Shown piece by piece: positions 63,317 to 64,000 of a stretch of 64,000 bases of DNA. This DNA comes from Echinometra lucunter. Its lineage: Eukaryota; Echinodermata; Echinoidea; Camarodonta; Echinometridae. The position numbers were made by a program, and so were the translations under genes. The stretch is from NCBI GenBank assembly GCA_029962745.1, contig CM057165.1:21966126-22030125 (forward strand), given 5' to 3'. The notes under the pieces were generated by a model that worked only from the letters and a program-made list of their open reading frames with translations, had not been told where the DNA came from and searched no databases. The number at the start of each line of letters is the position of its first letter. Position 1 is the stretch's first letter.

Positions 63317-63548
63317 GTATGTGAATTTATTTCTCGAAAAATGTTTTTGCTTTCTCGTTTTGTCATACGTAATAATCTCATTTAGATTATTCTGTGTTAA
63401 AGTGATACATAGGAGAAAGCGGAAGAGAAAACGGTTAATTCTGATATCAGATAATAACTATTTGATCCAGTAAGCCTGTTCTTTATACTTTGTTTTGAAA
63501 TAAATCATTGTATTTTTATAATAATAAATTTTCTGTATGTATAGCAGC

Positions 63549-63968
63549 TTAACCCATAGAGGTACAGCGTCTCCTTTAGACACTTTTGCAGTATCTTTAG
63601 ATCCAGAATGCTGGGCAGTATACACGTATATCATACATGAGCAGAAATTCACTGAAAAATTTTGAGCCCATTCCCAACGTCGCATGGTGTGGCGTTCTCG
63701 AATTAGAGCAGTTTAATTGTACATGTAACTAATCATTAAGCTCTTTAAATTGGCAATGCAGTGATTAATATGTAATCACTATTTCCTTGTTCAAATTGGC
63801 AATTTCTGATTAAATTTTACTATTATAATTCATTTTGGTTCATGTTATATCCATATATTTTTTTTCAAACTTTGTAAGTGTGGAAAAAAACTAATTGTTG
63901 CCAATTTGAGGATTGAAGATGATGAATTCATTTAGACCTCCAGAAAGCTTTGAACTGCTATGGGTTAA
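63549..63968 (-). mobile_element. piggyBac-like MITE family C, copy 2
   Basis: TTAACCCATAGAGGTACAGC to AACTGCTATGGGTTAA with TTAA at both ends. Inverted relative to 26723-27140, with TTTTGCAGTATCTTTAGATC and AAATTGGCAATGCAG in common. Confidence 0.85.
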
Positions 63969-64000
63969 TAGAGAATTCTGAAATTATCAAGAATCAATAA

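Noticed and set aside
1..64000. CRISPR array or bacterial defence system
   Set aside because: Direct repeats present are transposon or microsatellite derived; spliced gene and SINEs show nuclear animal DNA.

Overview
This window is animal nuclear DNA: AT-rich, intron-rich and full of non-autonomous repeats. The style (many TTAA-flanked and foldback MITEs, tRNA-derived SINEs, frequent TACATGTA palindromes, long homopolymer and microsatellite tracts) suggests a marine invertebrate, most likely an echinoderm such as a sea urchin. The taxon is an inference.

One gene dominates. From 8581 to the right edge, the + strand carries at least 16 coding exons of a choline transporter-like protein of the SLC44 (CTL) family. 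The exons join in frame through GT/AG sites and give about 568 residues before the gene leaves the window. The 5' end has a first coding exon at 8581-8668 and a good alternative first exon at 16012-16075. Both end in the same phase and can splice to exon 2 at 34184. Introns 1 (25.5 kb) and 2 (5.2 kb) lie before the exon for the first membrane segment. Exons 3-16 lie between 39405 and 63316.

The left 8.5 kb is intergenic. It holds a LINE reverse-transcriptase relic at the left edge, microsatellites, a 0.6 kb polypurine block, several MITEs and one possible first coding exon of a minus-strand gene (3756-3828).

The rest is repeat biology. The main groups are: four copies of a ~480 bp TTAA-flanked family containing TGACGT motifs; piggyBac-like TTAACCC MITEs in three size classes; long foldback MITEs with TTAA ends, one broken by a 1.34 kb Harbinger relic with a recognisable transposase N-terminal half; ten small hairpin elements with GTTTCAT-type ends; two large palindromic arrays of a TTCGTTATTCCGAAGG unit; and a 1.7 kb TIR element with an 8-bp target duplication. 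That 1.7 kb element sits in one copy of an inverted duplicated segment, and the other copy (28.4-29.4 kb) preserves its empty site.

I found no CRISPR array, rRNA gene, functional tRNA gene or prokaryotic operon. The most informative observations are the nested insertions dated by paralogous empty sites, the foldback families that keep a core while changing their arms, the alternative first exon, and the nuclear-receptor-like half-site tandem repeat in intron 2.
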